A DNA stretch of 64,000 bases, from NCBI GenBank assembly GCA_963815535.1, contig CAWFGS010000001.1, forward strand, positions 558,001 through 622,000, given 5' to 3'. Source of the stretch: CAWFGS01 sp963815535. Lineage in GTDB: Bacteria > Pseudomonadota > Alphaproteobacteria > Sphingomonadales > Sphingomonadaceae. The notes beneath the pieces are model-generated. The model ran no database searches, had not been told where the DNA came from, and saw nothing but the letters and a program-made list of their open reading frames with translations. This document shows, piece by piece, positions 62,792 through 64,000 of this stretch. Each line of letters starts with the position of its first letter. Position 1 is the first letter of the stretch. The position numbers and the translations under genes were made by a program.

Positions 62792-64000
62792 TCAGTTTTC
62801 GCCGAGCAATTGCTTCCGCACGCCGTCGATCGCTTCTTCGTTGCGGCTGACGCCCAGTCCGCCGCGAATGGCGCGTTGCAGTTGCGCGGCGTATTCTTCG
62901 CCGACCGTGCCGCCCAGTTGCGTGCGCGCCTGTTGAACGATCGGATCGTCTTCGGCCAGAGTGCCCGCGTCGATATCCGTCAGGCTCACAGCGAACCAAC
63001 CAAGGTTGCGCGCCGCTTCCAGCTTCTTGGTCGTGCCTTCCGCCATGCTGAACATCAGCGCGAGCGGCGGGGGAACCTGTTGGTTGCCCTGCTGCGCCAA
63101 TTGCTCACGCGTGAGATTGATGTTTTCAACTGGCGGGATGCGCCCCTTTTCTGCAGCCAGCGCTGCCGCCATGGTGGCGCCACCGGCAATCCGTTTCAGC
63201 ACGCGGTCGGTTGCAGCGCGCGCTTTCGCCGACCCTTCGGCCAGGCGCCAGGCGACGGTCACTTCTTCGCGAATTTCGGAAAGCGGCGCGGTTGCGGAAG
63301 GGGTGATGCGCGTAACGTCGAAAATCAGGAAAGTTTCGCCGCGTTCGACTTCGGCGAGTTGCGGTTCGTTCTCTTCCATCTGGAACGCCGTCGCCAGCGC
63401 GGATGCTAGGATGGCGGGGGCCGTCTCTTCGGCGCTGCCGTAAACCCGCCCTGCGGCGGTGACCGGCCGGGTCGTCTGCAACTCGACATCCAAAGTTCGC
63501 GCAACGTCGGCAAGGGATTCGCCATCGTCCAGTCGTTCTTCGATCCGCGCGCTAAGGTCGGCGATGGCATTGCGCCGCTTCTCCGCAGTCAGAGCGGCGA
63601 CGATCTCCGGCCTGGCTTGCGCGGGCGTACGGCCGCCGATAGTCGTGACATCGTCGATCCGCGCCACATGCCAGCCAAGCGAACTGCGGGCGGGGACGAT
63701 GGTGCTTCCTTCACGGCCAGCGAACACCGCATTGGCGACCGCTGCCGAAAACTGCCCCTGCAAGGCTGCCTTGCGGATCGGGCCGACCTCGCCAGCGCGG
63801 AAGCTCGCTTCCTGACCGACGGCTTCCAGACTGGCCCCGGCATCGATACGGGCGCGAAGGGCGTTCGCAGCTTGCTGTGTCGGCACGATGATCTGCGTTA
63901 TCGTGCGTTCTTCGCTGGCGGCATATTGCGCGGCGTCCCTGCGATACCGAGCGGCAATTTCGCTGGCGGTCGGTGTAATGTTGGCATCGATCGCTTCATC
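62792..64000 (-). CDS. ppiD: Peptidylprolyl isomerase PpiD/SurA-like (N-terminus outside window)
   Basis: The frame is open to the end of the window, so the N-terminal part is missing; GTG 63886 is internal. Visible are about 400 residues of a periplasmic folding factor. A parvulin-like rotamase region lies around WHVARIDDVTTIGGRTPAQARPEI (seen as GWHVARIDD). Further helical SurA_N/C-like segments follow, ending EEAIDGVRKQLLGEN. The order ppiD-trpE recurs in sphingomonads. The parvulin domain is degenerate by eye, so isomerase activity is not assured. Confidence 0.88.
   Translation of the reverse strand, partial: DEAIDANITPTASEIAARYRRDAAQYAASEERTITQIIVPTQQAANALRARIDAGASLEAVGQEASFRAGEVGPIRKAALQGQFSAAVANAVFAGREGSTIVPARSSLGWHVARIDDVTTIGGRTPAQARPEIVAALTAEKRRNAIADLSARIEERLDDGESLADVARTLDVELQTTRPVTAAGRVYGSAEETAPAILASALATAFQMEENEPQLAEVERGETFLIFDVTRITPSATAPLSEIREEVTVAWRLAEGSAKARAATDRVLKRIAGGATMAAALAAEKGRIPPVENINLTREQLAQQGNQQVPPPLALMFSMAEGTTKKLEAARNLGWFAVSLTDIDAGTLAEDDPIVQQARTQLGGTVGEEYAAQLQRAIRGGLGVSRNEEAIDGVRKQLLGEN

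Overview
The window is 64 kb of GC-rich, gene-dense chromosome from an alphaproteobacterium, most likely a member of the Sphingomonadales (Erythrobacteraceae or Sphingomonadaceae). The evidence is the exosortase A (XrtA) polysaccharide gene set, the nuoA-N operon running on into birA-coaX-rnj-DUF1467, the ppiD-trpEGDC-moaC-moeA-lexA block, and an SOS operator of the alphaproteobacterial GTTC-N7-GTTC type. No tRNA, rRNA, CRISPR array, insertion sequence, prophage or plasmid function was seen. This is core genome, with genes packed head to tail and mostly coupled by 1-4 bp start/stop overlaps.

Layout. 1-8779 (+): XrtA/EPS cluster: outer-membrane barrel (5' truncated by the window), XrtA-associated ATPase, polysaccharide deacetylase, FemAB-like protein, glycosyltransferase, exosortase A fused to an EpsI domain, and a glutamine amidotransferase broken by a 1-base insertion. 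8787-11166 (-): sdhB, a PaaI-like thioesterase, zapE. 11319-12059 (+): an SDR oxidoreductase. 12136-15045 (-): RNase E. 15046-15560: gene-free divergent region. 15561-22435 (+): cell-wall amidase, PBP1A, RF2, a methyltransferase lipoprotein, a nitronate-monooxygenase-like protein. 22459-26868: 2-hydroxyacid dehydrogenase (-), SH3 protein (+), thiolase (-), coniferyl-aldehyde-type dehydrogenase (+). 27018-45207 (+): complete 14-gene complex I operon plus birA, coaX, rnj and a DUF1467 gene, with a 45-aa membrane peptide gene between nuoE and nuoF. 45204-50572: a large membrane-anchored coiled-coil protein (-) facing an Hpt-like protein, an unknown protein and a histidine-kinase-like protein (+). 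50621-53379 (-): gltA and gltX. 53409-55583 (+): comEC. 55602-64000 (-): lexA with its own SOS box, moeA, moaC, trpC, trpD, trpG, a phosphodiester glycosidase lipoprotein, trpE and ppiD (truncated by the window end).

Two things stand out. First, eight single-base frameshifts lie in otherwise well-conserved genes, including essential ones (amidotransferase, nuoE, nuoL, nuoM, gltA, gltX twice, moeA). All eight are +1 insertions, which fits sequencing or assembly error better than biology. Coordinates for these genes are therefore given for the full locus across the shift. Second, the most interesting candidate for undescribed biology is the 47.9-50.6 kb module. An Hpt-like protein has Met where the phosphorylatable His should be, and a soluble histidine-kinase-like protein has an intact ATPase domain but Pro in place of the H-box His. 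They flank an unrecognised helical protein and lie beside a divergent 876-aa membrane coiled-coil protein.
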